Shown here piece after piece: positions 1-8,902 of a DNA stretch of 64,000 bases. The stretch's first letter is position 1. The number at the start of each line of letters is the position of its first letter. Position numbers and translations under genes: made by a program. Source of the stretch: Listeria innocua (lineage in GTDB: Bacteria > Bacillota > Bacilli > Lactobacillales > Listeriaceae); the NCBI RefSeq assembly GCF_028596125.1, contig NZ_CP117229.1, positions 2,092,001 to 2,156,000 on the forward strand, read 5' to 3'. The notes beneath the pieces are model-generated. The model searched no databases. It was not told the origin of the DNA and was given only the letters and a program-made list of their open reading frames with translations.

Positions 1-1613
1 TAGTACATGCGGTGCTCGATGTCTTCCCATTTGGCGATTTCGTACTCGGTCACACCTAAACGTTTTTTCGCTTCTACATCTAAATTCTCTAGCGTATATC
101 GAATAGTCCAAGCTGCAATATAGTTGGTATACCAGTTATTGCTAACATTATTATCGTATTCATTTGGTCCAGTAACACCGTGAATCATATATTTATCTAA
201 GCGATCCGATAAATGCACTCGATCAGCCCAAAAACGAGTAATTTCAGTTAACACTTCGATACCATCTGTTTTTAAATAAGAGTCATCACCAGTGTAGTTC
301 GTATAGTTATAAATCGCGTAGGCAATCGCGCCATTTCGGTGAATCTCTTCAAAGGTAATTTCCCATTCATTGTGGCACTCTACTCCTGTAAAAGTTACCA
401 TCGGATAAAGTGCGCCACCTAAGCCGATTTTCTCCGCATTGATTTTGGCACCATCTAATTGATTATGGCGATATTTAAGTAAGTTATGGCTAACCGACTT
501 ATCTGTTAGTGATAAATACATTGGTAGAGCAAATGCTTCTGTATCCCAGTAAGTCGCCCCGCCGTATTTTTCTCCGGTGAAACCTTTAGGACCAATATTT
601 AATCTAGCATCTTCCCCGTAGTACGTCGCAAATAATTGGAAAATGTTAAAGCGAATGCCTTGTTGAGCGGAATCATCTCCTGCTATTTCCACATCTGCTT
701 TATCCCAGCGTTCGCGCCATCCTGCGATATGCGCTTCTAAAAGTTCTTCATATGTTTTTGTTGCTATATTTTTTAAGATTTCCTCTCCGGCTTGAAGAAG
801 TTCACTTTCCTCAAAATCACGGGAAGTTGTGATTACTACTCGTTTTTCAATTTGCGCTACTTCATTTTCTTTTAAATCAAATTGATAGCGATTTTCCGCA
901 TAAAGTGTTTTTGTTTGGTTTGTTTCATTTGCCGTATTAGTCTTATTTTCCATTACTGCAGAAACGGTGAAGCGCGGTGTACCAAAGTTATTTGGAATTG
1001 TTTTAGTTACAAGTGAGCCGCGACTTTCTGAGGAAGATTCTGCAACTTCTTGCCAAAACATTTCTTCGTAGTTGGCATCTTCATTTTGCACATTACCATC
1101 TAAAAAGGACGTTAATTCTACTTTTGCCGCATTTAAAGCTTCTACATGATAGCGAATTACTGCAAGTTCTTTCGTAGCTACACTTAGAAATCGTTCCGCT
1201 GAAATTCGAAACGTCTTATTATTTTTAACTACTGTGAACTGGCGTCTTAACACGCCTTTTTCCATATCAAGCACAAGTTCAAAATCGCTTACTTCATCTA
1301 CAAATAAATCGAGTTTTTCACCGTCAAGACGTACTTCAATCCCGATAAAATTAAGTCCATTTATGACTTTTCCAAAATAATCTGGGTAGCCATTTTTCCA
1401 CCAACCAACTCTTGTTTTATCTGGAAACCACACGCCTGCATAATAAGTTCCAATATGGCCGTCGCCGGAGTATCCTTCTTCAAAATTCCCGCGCATCCCC
1501 ATGTATCCATTACCGAGTGAAGTTAGGCTTTCTTGCAAACGTTTATTTTCTTTATCTAGTTTGGTTGTCCGTAATGTCCATGGTTCGATTTCAAATAATT
1601 GCTTCTGTGCCAT
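1..1613 (-). CDS. Maltose phosphorylase, GH65 (3' end outside window)
   Basis: Splits maltose with phosphate into glucose and beta-glucose-1-phosphate in the cytoplasm. The first 537 codons are visible; the family is about 750 residues, so the C-terminus lies beyond base 1. The ATG at 1613 follows an AGGAGGT site. Visible family motifs are [13 protein letters not shown] (around residue 350), [14 protein letters not shown] (around 415-427) and [16 protein letters not shown], whose Glu at about residue 485 aligns with the general acid of Lactobacillus maltose phosphorylase. It is the last visible gene of the malE-F-G operon, 15 bp after the DUF1189 gene, so it would process imported maltose. 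Trehalose or kojibiose phosphorylase are alternatives within GH65, but the operon favours maltose. Confidence 0.93.
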   Translation of the reverse strand, partial: MAQKQLFEIEPWTLRTTKLDKENKRLQESLTSLGNGYMGMRGNFEEGYSGDGHIGTYYAGVWFPDKTRVGWWKNGYPDYFGKVINGLNFIGIEVRLDGEKLDLFVDEVSDFELVLDMEKGVLRRQFTVVKNNKTFRISAERFLSVATKELAVIRYHVEALNAAKVELTSFLDGNVQNEDANYEEMFWQEVAESSSESRGSLVTKTIPNNFGTPRFTVSAVMENKTNTANETNQTKTLYAENRYQFDLKENEVAQIEKRVVITTSRDFEESELLQAGEEILKNIATKTYEELLEAHIAGWRERWDKADVEIAGDDSAQQGIRFNIFQLFATYYGEDARLNIGPKGFTGEKYGGATYWDTEAFALPMYLSLTDKSVSHNLLKYRHNQLDGAKINAEKIGLGGALYPMVTFTGVECHNEWEITFEEIHRNGAIAYAIYNYTNYTGDDSYLKTDGIEVLTEITRFWADRVHLSDRLDKYMIHGVTGPNEYDNNVSNNWYTNYIAAWTIRYTLENLDVEAKKRLGVTEYEIAKWEDIEHRMY

Positions 1614-1628
1614 ACTAAAACCTCCTAA

Positions 1629-2462
1629 TTAGCGACTAGCAGCCATACTTTTTTCACTAGTCTTATAAAATCTTGTCTTTAAAAATGTCCATGCTATCAT
1701 TAACACCATTCCGAGCGACTGAACAGCCATAATAATCGTAATATCAAAGTAGATAAAACCGATAATACAAGCCGCAATCACTGGAATTCCCAGTGCATTT
1801 AGCGTTAAATTAAATGATTCTTTAAAGGAAGCAATACGAGAAAAACTGCTCCGTTTTGTCATCCAAATGAAAAGTGTCGTGAAAATAGCTAACATCAGCG
1901 AGCTAACGAAAATAATTGAGCCAATCATCAGCACCATTGATAAGAAAACAAATGCTTGATTCTCTAAGTACCACTGCGCCGAAACCCAGTCTACTAGCGA
2001 TTCACCAGAAGTGATCTCACTTAATGTGGCATCTTTTGGATAGCTCACTTCAAATGTGTAGCCACTTGCATCTGTAAGCGTCATTTCTCGGTCTTTGAAA
2101 TTAATGATATTTTTAGCTCCGACAAGTTCTGCCTTCGTTAAATTTACACCAGCCACGCCATTAGCCGATTTTTCGACGATATGCGCATTTTTGTCAGTTA
2201 ATTCTCCGTTTTCGAGCGAAAGACCACTAAGTTCCGTCGCGAATTGATTTGTACCAAGAGTCGCCATTTCCGGCATTAAACTTGGTAAATCAAAACTCGA
2301 CTGATTAGCAAAATGTGCTGATACAGGTAGTAATAGGAGCGCATTTAAGAAAATAAACACGATAACCATTTGCCAGAATTTCAGTACTTTCCGACCTTCA
2401 AAAATCGCATTTGGTCCAAGTGTACTTTTTACATATTGAATGATAAACGGAACTTTTTTCAT
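1629..2462 (-). CDS. DUF1189 membrane protein of the maltodextrin operon
   Basis: A 277-residue membrane protein resembling the DUF1189 proteins (YvdJ-like) found in Bacillus maltodextrin operons; its biochemical role is unknown. One hydrophobic segment lies near residues 30-50, then a soluble extracytoplasmic stretch of about 125 residues, then three or four closely spaced transmembrane segments (around 165-265). The reading frame extends upstream to a TTG at 2489, directly against the malG stop, but the ATG at 2462 with AAAAAGG 11 bp upstream is the better start. It sits between malG and maltose phosphorylase, so a role in maltodextrin uptake or its sensing is an inference from context only. 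Confidence 0.82.
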   Translation of the reverse strand: MKKVPFIIQYVKSTLGPNAIFEGRKVLKFWQMVIVFIFLNALLLLPVSAHFANQSSFDLPSLMPEMATLGTNQFATELSGLSLENGELTDKNAHIVEKSANGVAGVNLTKAELVGAKNIINFKDREMTLTDASGYTFEVSYPKDATLSEITSGESLVDWVSAQWYLENQAFVFLSMVLMIGSIIFVSSLMLAIFTTLFIWMTKRSSFSRIASFKESFNLTLNALGIPVIAACIIGFIYFDITIIMAVQSLGMVLMIAWTFLKTRFYKTSEKSMAASR

Positions 2463-2489
2463 TGGTATCACAGCCTTTTTAAAAATCAA

Positions 2490-3341
2490 TTATCCTTTTG
2501 TTCCACCAGCAGTTAAGCCAGAAACAAAATTCTTTTGTAAGAAGAAGAACAGTAAACAAATTGGTAGCGCGGCTAGAATTGCTCCTGCTGCGAATAATGC
2601 TACTTTTTGTTGTTGCGGGTTAGCGATAAATGTTTGAAGTCCAACAGCTATCGTTAAGTTTTCTGGAGTTCTTAGTAGGAATTTAGCAAGTAAGAAATCT
2701 CCGAATGGTCCCATAAATGCCCATAAAGCTTGAACCGCAATCATCGGTCTTACAAGTGGTAAGATGATTTGAGCGAAAATCCGGAAATGTCCTGCACCAT
2801 CAAGTTTTGCGGATTCATCTAAATCCCGTGGTACTGTATCGAAATATCCCTTCATCAGCCAAGTGTTCATCGGGATACCGCCACCGATGTAAATCAATGT
2901 TAAGAACCAATATTGATCAAGTGCGCCAAGTAGCATTGCTAACACGTAGAAAGCTGTTAAAGCCGCCATTGTTGGCACCATTTGAATAATTAAGAAAAAC
3001 ACCAAACTATTTTTACGTCCTTTAAAACGGTAACGGCTATATGTATAACCAGCAAGCGTCACAATCGTTACTTGCATAATCATTGTTACAACCGCGATAA
3101 TCAGTGTATTTTTATACCAATCAAGATACAATGTTTCATTAAATAGTCTAGTAAAGTTATTCAGCGTCCAGCTATCCGACCACTCAAGCGTAAATGCCGC
3201 GATATTCCCTGGTTTGAAGGCAGAAGATGCTGTGATTAGAATCGGATACAAAATAATAATCGTTAGCACGGTTAAAAATAAATACGTGAAAAACTGTGTT
3301 AAAAACTTTGTTGTCCGCTGATCTTTCATAAAGTCTCTCAT
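2490..3341 (-). CDS. malG: Maltodextrin ABC transporter permease MalG
   Basis: A 283-residue inner-membrane permease with six predicted transmembrane segments. The ATPase-contact (EAA) loop is clear at residues 180-200, reading [17 protein letters not shown] followed by LPLVRP. It would pair with MalF and receive maltodextrin from MalE. It begins immediately after the malF stop codon, indicating translational coupling. No ATPase gene is present in the operon; Gram-positive carbohydrate importers of this class normally share an MsmX-type ATPase encoded elsewhere, which I infer applies here. Confidence 0.93.
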   Translation of the reverse strand: MRDFMKDQRTTKFLTQFFTYLFLTVLTIIILYPILITASSAFKPGNIAAFTLEWSDSWTLNNFTRLFNETLYLDWYKNTLIIAVVTMIMQVTIVTLAGYTYSRYRFKGRKNSLVFFLIIQMVPTMAALTAFYVLAMLLGALDQYWFLTLIYIGGGIPMNTWLMKGYFDTVPRDLDESAKLDGAGHFRIFAQIILPLVRPMIAVQALWAFMGPFGDFLLAKFLLRTPENLTIAVGLQTFIANPQQQKVALFAAGAILAALPICLLFFFLQKNFVSGLTAGGTKG

Positions 3342-4649
3342 TTACATCATCTCCTCGTTCCCAAAGGCATTCGTTTTCTTAAAGGCAATCATCGAAACCG
3401 TGATAACGATAATTGAGATAAGTAACGTCACAGCAGCGGCTACAGCGTATTGCGGCGAAGTACCAGTTGTTAGTTTATAAATCCATGAAATTAAAATATC
3501 GGTCGATCCAGCGCCTGCTCCGACACTTCCGGGACCACCTTCATTGAATAAGTAAATAATCGAAAAGTTATTAAAGTTAAACGTATATTGCGTAATAAAT
3601 ACAGGTGCTGTCACAAATAAAATCATCGGTAATGTAATTTTACGGAAACGTTGTATTGCGCTCGCTCCATCGATTCTAGCTGCTTCGTAAAGTTCGCCTG
3701 GAATCGCTTGAAGAACACCTGTTACCATGACATAAATATACGGGAAACCAAGCCACCCTTGAATGCTTATTAGCGCCACTTTTGTCCAGAAAGGATCTGT
3801 TTTCCAAGCAATCGCATTGATATCAACAAATGGAAGATGATTCAGTAACGGAATGACTTGTGAGTTGATTGCTCCAATACTGTCGTTAAACATATTGGAA
3901 AAACTCATAATTGTAATAAAAGCTGGTACCGCCCAAGGAAGTAAGAAAACTACTCCGAAAAGACGTTTCCCTTTAATAAAGCTTTGGTTCGCAACAATCG
4001 CTGTGAACACCCCGACAACAATTTGCAAGGAAGTCGCACAAATCGTCCAAACAAGTGTCCAAGAAAATACACTTAGGAACGTGTCGCGATACGAACTTAG
4101 GAAGAAAATATTAAAGAAGTTCTTAAATCCAACCCAGTCAATTAAGTTCGCTGGCGGAATATGGTAAAAATCGTAGTTGGTAAATGCCATGAAAAGAGTA
4201 ACAAGAACTGGGAAAATAATAACAAAAGTCATGACTAAGTATGCAGGTAATGTAAGTAAGTACGGGAAACCTTTGTCGAGCATATTTTTTATAATAGCAA
4301 GAGCGGAACGGTTAACAGTTTCACCTAGGTTCCACTGCATAGCCACGCGTCTTGCATCGAAAATATTTATAAACCAAAAGCCTATAAATAGTAATGTCAC
4401 AATTAATTGTAAAGTACCTTCAATCATTAAAAATAAGGAATGGTCTACACCTGGTACAGATCCAAGTGTTACAAGGCCAATCAGTGCATTCAGCCCAACT
4501 GCAAAAAATTCTATGATAAACAAAGCAAATAGTGCGAAAAAGACAATCCCTTTAAAATTTTGCTTATTATAAAATTGACCAAGTCCCGGAATGATTGATA
4601 ACAAAGTCGCTTGACGAACATTTTTAATTTGTTTTTGTTCTAGTTTCAT
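3342..4649 (-). CDS. malF: Maltodextrin ABC transporter permease MalF
   Basis: A 435-residue permease, long for a CUT1 permease because of extra N-terminal membrane segments (roughly residues 10-110) that resemble the MalF N-terminal extension. The core has six segments and an EAA loop reading ELYEAARIDGASAIQRF around residues 325-340. It forms the pore with MalG. It lies 87 bp downstream of malE, and an intrinsic terminator in that gap should make malF transcripts rarer than malE transcripts, as is common for binding-protein-dependent importers. Confidence 0.93.
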   Translation of the reverse strand: MKLEQKQIKNVRQATLLSIIPGLGQFYNKQNFKGIVFFALFALFIIEFFAVGLNALIGLVTLGSVPGVDHSLFLMIEGTLQLIVTLLFIGFWFINIFDARRVAMQWNLGETVNRSALAIIKNMLDKGFPYLLTLPAYLVMTFVIIFPVLVTLFMAFTNYDFYHIPPANLIDWVGFKNFFNIFFLSSYRDTFLSVFSWTLVWTICATSLQIVVGVFTAIVANQSFIKGKRLFGVVFLLPWAVPAFITIMSFSNMFNDSIGAINSQVIPLLNHLPFVDINAIAWKTDPFWTKVALISIQGWLGFPYIYVMVTGVLQAIPGELYEAARIDGASAIQRFRKITLPMILFVTAPVFITQYTFNFNNFSIIYLFNEGGPGSVGAGAGSTDILISWIYKLTTGTSPQYAVAAAVTLLISIIVITVSMIAFKKTNAFGNEEMM

Positions 4650-4692
4650 TTTGTTACCCTCAATTCTAGATATAGATTCACTAGCTAAGTTG

Positions 4693-4728
4693 AAAAAAAT
4701 GGCGGAGCGCGCTATCTTTGCCCCGCCA
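4693..4728 (-). terminator. Intercistronic terminator between malE and malF
   Basis: On the minus strand a GC-rich stem (TGGCGGGG paired with CTCCGCCA) is followed by a run of seven T. It lies inside the operon, 9 bp after the malE stop, so it probably attenuates rather than ends transcription and sets a high MalE to MalFG ratio. Confidence 0.8.
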
Positions 4729-4736
4729 AATCATTA

Positions 4737-5996
4737 TTATTTAGTATATTTTTGCGTTACGTTATCTTCAATTACTTTTACTGCATCGTCAGCTGATTGT
4801 TGCGGAGTTTTCGAACCAGAAGCTGCATCAAACATTAAGTTTTCAGCACCTGTCCAAACTTCCGACATTTCTGGAATATTTGGCATTGGTTGCGCATTTT
4901 TGTATTGTTCGATAACGGCATTAGTTAATTCGTCATTTTTCGATTTCGCTGTATCACGTGCTTTTAAGTTAGCTGGTACTTCATTTGTCATATCATATAA
5001 AGTTTCTTGGTTTTTTTGGTTAGTCACATAATCCAACCATTTTTGAGCTACATCTTTGTTTTTAGAATAGTTACTTACAACCCAACCTTTACCACCTGCA
5101 AATGGAGAATACTCTTTACCATTGTTTAGTGTTGGGATTTTTGCTACGCCGTAATTAATTTTTGCTTCTTTGTAGTTTGCTGCTGACCAAGGGCCGCCTA
5201 GAATTGCTGCTGCTTTACCTTTAACAAATTGATCTTGGATAAAGTCATCTGCACTCTTATTGTCTTGCATACCTTTTGGCCATACATCTTGGAACCATTT
5301 TGTTGCGTAAGTAATTCCTTCAACAGAACCTTTATTGTTTAAACCGATGTCTTTTGGATTTGTACCTTCATCGCCGAATACATAACCGCCGTATCCTGCA
5401 AGTAGTCCGTATGAGAAGTAGAAATCAGTCCATTTTGCTAAGAAACCAGTATTTTTTCCTTTTTCAGAAGTGAAGGCAAAACGAGAATCTTTTGAAAGTG
5501 TTTCTAAATCTTTAAATGTTGCTGGAGCTTTGTCGAGTAAATCTTTATTGTAGTAAAGTACTAGAGTTTCAATAATTGCTGGAGCGCCGTAAATTTTATC
5601 GTCAATTGTTACTTGTTTTTGGTCTTTTTCATCGTAATCGTCTTTATTACCAAGTTTTACTTCAGCTAAATGTCCTTGTTGGCCTAAGCTTCCAATTCTA
5701 TCAAATGCGGACATCATTACGTCTGGAGCAGTTCCAGCAGGGCCATCAAGTGGAAGAGCTTCTAATGTTTCGAACATGTCTTTTTCGACTACTTTTACTT
5801 TCACGTCATTGTCTTTTTCAAAATCACCTTTTATTTTGTTCACGTAGTCTTTGTAGCGTGCGTCAACGGAAACGGTTAATGTTTTTTCATCAGATGAGCC
5901 AGATTTACTAGTGTCTTTTCCACCACCACATGCTGCTAAGCTTAAAGCCATTACTAAAACCGCCGAAACTATTCCCACTTTTTTGAAACGCTTCAT
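4737..5996 (-). CDS. malE: Maltodextrin-binding lipoprotein MalE
   Basis: A 419-residue solute-binding lipoprotein. The signal peptide MKRFKKVGIVSAVLVMALS ends in the lipobox LAAC, with the lipidated Cys at residue 23. The mature protein is a family 1 extracellular solute-binding fold that captures maltose and maltodextrins outside the membrane and hands them to MalFG. The ATG at 5996 follows AGGAGG. It is the first gene of the operon and lies downstream of a promoter with a cre-like site, so it should be glucose-repressed. Confidence 0.94.
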   Translation of the reverse strand: MKRFKKVGIVSAVLVMALSLAACGGGKDTSKSGSSDEKTLTVSVDARYKDYVNKIKGDFEKDNDVKVKVVEKDMFETLEALPLDGPAGTAPDVMMSAFDRIGSLGQQGHLAEVKLGNKDDYDEKDQKQVTIDDKIYGAPAIIETLVLYYNKDLLDKAPATFKDLETLSKDSRFAFTSEKGKNTGFLAKWTDFYFSYGLLAGYGGYVFGDEGTNPKDIGLNNKGSVEGITYATKWFQDVWPKGMQDNKSADDFIQDQFVKGKAAAILGGPWSAANYKEAKINYGVAKIPTLNNGKEYSPFAGGKGWVVSNYSKNKDVAQKWLDYVTNQKNQETLYDMTNEVPANLKARDTAKSKNDELTNAVIEQYKNAQPMPNIPEMSEVWTGAENLMFDAASGSKTPQQSADDAVKVIEDNVTQKYTK

Positions 5997-6109
5997 TTAC
6001 TTTTCCTCCTCTTTATGAAAAAAGCCGCTCTTTAATGTCTGATTTCTAAGTCCCCATCTTTTTTCAATTCTTTTTTTTAAGTTTGTGAATTAGGTTAACC
6101 TATGCATTT

Positions 6110-6139
6110 ATTATATGCTGATTCCGAAAGCGTTTACAA
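6110..6139 (-). promoter_or_regulatory. malE operon promoter with overlapping cre-like site
   Basis: Reading on the minus strand, TATAAT (6110-6115) is preceded at 17-18 bp by TTGTAA/TGTAAA (6133-6139). The -35 lies inside TTGTAAACGCTTTCGG (6124-6139), a close match to the CcpA cre consensus. CcpA binding here would block RNA polymerase. The matches are read directly; the regulation is inference. Confidence 0.75.
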
Positions 6140-6144
6140 GGAGA

Positions 6145-6190
6145 TTTCACATGTTACCGATAACAACATTTTTTCGGTAAACATGTGAAA
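6145..6190. promoter_or_regulatory. Operator palindrome within a long inverted repeat upstream of the malE promoter
   Basis: TGTTACCGATAACA at 6152-6165 is a near-perfect 14-bp palindrome with a central CG, typical of LacI-family operators. It sits in a larger inverted repeat whose arms (6145-6159 and 6175-6190) read TTTCACATGTTACCG and CGGTAAACATGTGAAA. No T-run follows, so it is not an obvious terminator for the amylase gene. A near copy occurs upstream of the amylase gene at 8064-8077. Confidence 0.65.
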
Positions 6191-6210
6191 AATTCCTTTA
6201 CGCCATTGAT

Positions 6211-7986
6211 TTAGCTGTTTTCTTTAATAACAAGAAATCCTTTTGCTGGGACAACAAGATTTTCTGTTACAGCTCGGTTATTCCAAATATCTGTCGCTGT
6301 ATTCTCAAATGAAATTGTGAAATCCTTATCTTCTTTTGCTTGGTTGAAAAGGAAATGCAGTTTTTCACCATTTAATTCTTTAGAAAATGCTGTAATGCCC
6401 GTTTCGCTACTTGCACCTAGCCAATTTAATTCGCCGGATGTAATAATTGCTTGATTTTCTTTTCTAAGCGCAATCAATTTTTTCGTAAATGCTAACATAT
6501 CCTGGTTTTGTTTTGTTTCGTCCCATTCCATACATTTACGACAACCAGGGTCATTTCCGCCGTCCATGCCGATTTCAGTACCGTAATAAATACACGGCGA
6601 ACCAGTGTGCGCGAACATGAAGGCAAGCGCTTGTTTCACTTTATCCTCATCATTATTAGCACGTGTTAAAATACGCGCCGTATCATGGCTATCAAGCATA
6701 TTAAACATTACTTCATTCACTTGATTTGGATAGCGCATATATTGTTCATTAATACCAGAAACCATTTGCTCTGGAGTGATTTTTTCTTCAATAAAGTTCT
6801 CAATAATCGTTTGTGTAAATGGATAGTTCATTACGGCGTGGAATTCATCTCCAAGCAACCAAATCCACGAATCATGCCAAATTTCACCAAGAATATAAAT
6901 ATCTTCTTTTTCCGCTTGGACCGCTTTTTTGAACTCTTTCCAGAAAGCATGATCAACTTCATTAGCAACGTCTAAGCGCCAACCATCAATGTCAAATTCG
7001 CGAATCCAGTAAGTTGCAATATCCAATAGATACTTCTGAACTTCTGGGTTGGCAGTATTTAATTTTGGCATATGTGTCGTGAATGCAAATGTATCGTAGG
7101 AAAGCGTTGGTTGTCCTTCAATATTGCCATTTTCATTTTGACGAACAGGGAAACTATGGATATGGAACCAGTCGCGATATGCGGATTTTTCTTCTTTCTC
7201 GACAACATCTTGCCACTCTAGAGAAGTGTCCCCAATATGATTAAACACTGCATCAAGCATAATACGAATACCGCGTTTATGCGCTTCTTGAACTAATTTT
7301 CTAAAGGTTTCTTTATCACCAAAATGCGGATCAATCTTTTTATAATCAATTGTGTCGTATTTATGGTTGGTCGGTGCTTCAAAAACAGGCGTTAAATATA
7401 CCCCATTGATGCCAAGCTCTGCTAAATAATCTAAGTGCTGAATGATTCCTTCAAGATCTCCACCGAAAAAGTCTGTTGTATTCGGATCTTTACTTCCCCA
7501 CGGCAAGGCATTTTCAGGGGAAATAGCCGGGTTACCATTTGCAAAACGTTCTGGGAAAATCTGGTACCAAATGGTATTTCCAACCCATTCAGGCGCTTCA
7601 AAAGTATCTACTGCATGGATAAACGGAAATTTAAAGTAATAATCCATCGTAGCTAAATTCGCTTCAGTCGGCTCAAAAAAGCCACGTCCGCCGTAAAATG
7701 TTGTTTCTCCTTCTGTATCTGTTAGTAAAAAGCCATATTGAAGGCGTCTATGTTCTGGTGTTATCGCGAAAAACCAATAATCATGCTCTTCGGTCTCTGC
7801 AATTTTGCGCATTGTATAAGATTCACTTTGCCATTTTCCGTCTTTCCATAAGTAAGGGTCGGCAGCAATTAAAGTAACTTTGCTAATATCTAAGCGTTTC
7901 GTTCTAATTCTAATATGTAGTGTTTTAGCGTCATAACTATAAGCATAGCTACTCGCTGGTTGATGATAAATCCCTGCTTTTTCCAT
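6211..7986 (-). CDS. Maltogenic amylase / neopullulanase, GH13
   Basis: A 591-residue cytoplasmic GH13 (subfamily 20 type) enzyme that hydrolyses maltodextrins or cyclodextrins to maltose. An N-terminal beta-sandwich (CBM34-like, about 1-125) precedes the TIM barrel. The four conserved regions are visible: DAVFNH, GWRLDVANE (nucleophile Asp), ILGEIWHD (acid Glu) and MLDSHDT. There is no signal peptide. The ATG at 7986 follows AGGAGGAGAAAAA. It is transcribed separately from the malE operon but shares its operator and cre arrangement, so both would respond to maltodextrin and glucose together. Confidence 0.94.
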   Translation of the reverse strand: MEKAGIYHQPASSYAYSYDAKTLHIRIRTKRLDISKVTLIAADPYLWKDGKWQSESYTMRKIAETEEHDYWFFAITPEHRRLQYGFLLTDTEGETTFYGGRGFFEPTEANLATMDYYFKFPFIHAVDTFEAPEWVGNTIWYQIFPERFANGNPAISPENALPWGSKDPNTTDFFGGDLEGIIQHLDYLAELGINGVYLTPVFEAPTNHKYDTIDYKKIDPHFGDKETFRKLVQEAHKRGIRIMLDAVFNHIGDTSLEWQDVVEKEEKSAYRDWFHIHSFPVRQNENGNIEGQPTLSYDTFAFTTHMPKLNTANPEVQKYLLDIATYWIREFDIDGWRLDVANEVDHAFWKEFKKAVQAEKEDIYILGEIWHDSWIWLLGDEFHAVMNYPFTQTIIENFIEEKITPEQMVSGINEQYMRYPNQVNEVMFNMLDSHDTARILTRANNDEDKVKQALAFMFAHTGSPCIYYGTEIGMDGGNDPGCRKCMEWDETKQNQDMLAFTKKLIALRKENQAIITSGELNWLGASSETGITAFSKELNGEKLHFLFNQAKEDKDFTISFENTATDIWNNRAVTENLVVPAKGFLVIKENS

Positions 7987-8037
7987 TTTTTCTCCTCCTA
8001 TATCACCTATCGTTCTATTTCAAATTAGCATTTCCAT

Positions 8038-8077
8038 TAAAGCGTTTGCAACCTTTTCTCGCTCGTTAACGGTAACA
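8038..8077 (-). promoter_or_regulatory. Amylase control region: cre-like site plus mal operator
   Basis: Upstream of the amylase start, TTGCAAACGCTTTAA (8038-8051) matches the cre consensus and overlaps a TTGCAA -35. About 26 bp further upstream lies TGTTACCGTTAACG (8064-8077), nearly the same palindrome as at 6152-6165. The -10 is less certain (TAATTT-like). Confidence 0.65.
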
Positions 8078-8152
8078 AGATTTTTCGGCACTGTAAAATA
8101 TTATAGAAGAAAGCCAATTCTCTCTCCTCCTTTAAAGTGACAAATTAGTAAC

Positions 8153-8181
8153 TTTACTGATTTAAAGTAAAGAGCTATAAT
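8153..8181 (+). promoter_or_regulatory. Promoter of the CPBP-family gene
   Basis: TTTACT (8153-8158) and TATAAT (8176-8181) are separated by 17 bp. An inverted repeat, CTTTAC-N9-GTAAAG (8152-8172), covers the -35 and spacer and could be an operator. Confidence 0.6.
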
Positions 8182-8230
8182 AACTCATGGACTAATGAGA
8201 GTCATTATTAAGGTCTAAAAGGAGGATAAA

Positions 8231-8866
8231 ATGGAAAATACTTTAAGCTTAAAAAAACAAGGGTATTGGTTATTTTCCAGCGCAATCATTATTGGTGTTC
8301 TTTTTCTTCTTTTGCCACACATCATTTCCAATATTGGAGTGTTAGAATTCATAGGCGCGTTTTTCAATGCACTATGCATGGGAATTATTGCTTTTATCAT
8401 ACTTAAAGCAGAATTTCTCGATTGGTTTAAACATTTTAGTTTCAAATGGATAATTATTGGTGCTCCAGCATTAATTATTATCAGCTCTATTTTCAACATT
8501 GCCTGGGCTTACTTTGCAGGAAGTACTACTGAAAATGGTATCAACAGTGTGCTTACATGGTCTTATGTTTTTACAAGTATTCCGTTCATGTTACTTGGCG
8601 AAGAATTGCTATCGATTAGTTTACTCTACGCCGCTTGGAAAAAATGGAATTGGAAATTTTGGCAAGCTTCCTTATTATGTGCCTTGCTTTTTGCAACCTG
8701 GCACTTAACTTCTTATGATTTTAATTTCCTACAATGCATCATTACATTAGCACCAGCTAGACTCATTTTGAACTACTTATTCAAAAAAACCAACTCCATT
8801 TGGGTTACTTTCATCGTTCACTTCATTTTTGATTTCATTGCATTTCTACCAGTTTTACTCAAATAA
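8231..8866 (+). CDS. CPBP-family intramembrane protein (CAAX protease-like)
   Basis: A 211-residue integral membrane protein with about six transmembrane segments. Motifs of the CPBP (Abi/CAAX) metalloprotease family are recognisable: EELLSIS around residue 126, FATWH around 155 and HFIFD around 197-201. The Arg usually found in motif 1 (EExxxR) is absent, so catalysis is uncertain. Some relatives protect against self-made bacteriocins, but no bacteriocin gene is nearby. AAGGAGG precedes the ATG. It sits convergent to the LacI regulator gene and interrupts the mal region; whether it has anything to do with maltose is unknown. Confidence 0.8.
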   Translation: MENTLSLKKQGYWLFSSAIIIGVLFLLLPHIISNIGVLEFIGAFFNALCMGIIAFIILKAEFLDWFKHFSFKWIIIGAPALIIISSIFNIAWAYFAGSTTENGINSVLTWSYVFTSIPFMLLGEELLSISLLYAAWKKWNWKFWQASLLCALLFATWHLTSYDFNFLQCIITLAPARLILNYLFKKTNSIWVTFIVHFIFDFIAFLPVLLK

Positions 8867-8901
8867 AAAAGACGCTAGGAATAAAGATTCCTAGCGTTTT
8901 T
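8867..8901. terminator. Bidirectional terminator
   Basis: A perfect 11-bp stem (ACGCTAGGAAT / ATTCCTAGCGT) is flanked by an A-run and a T-run between the convergent CPBP and LacI-family genes. Confidence 0.9.
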
Positions 8902-8902
8902 A

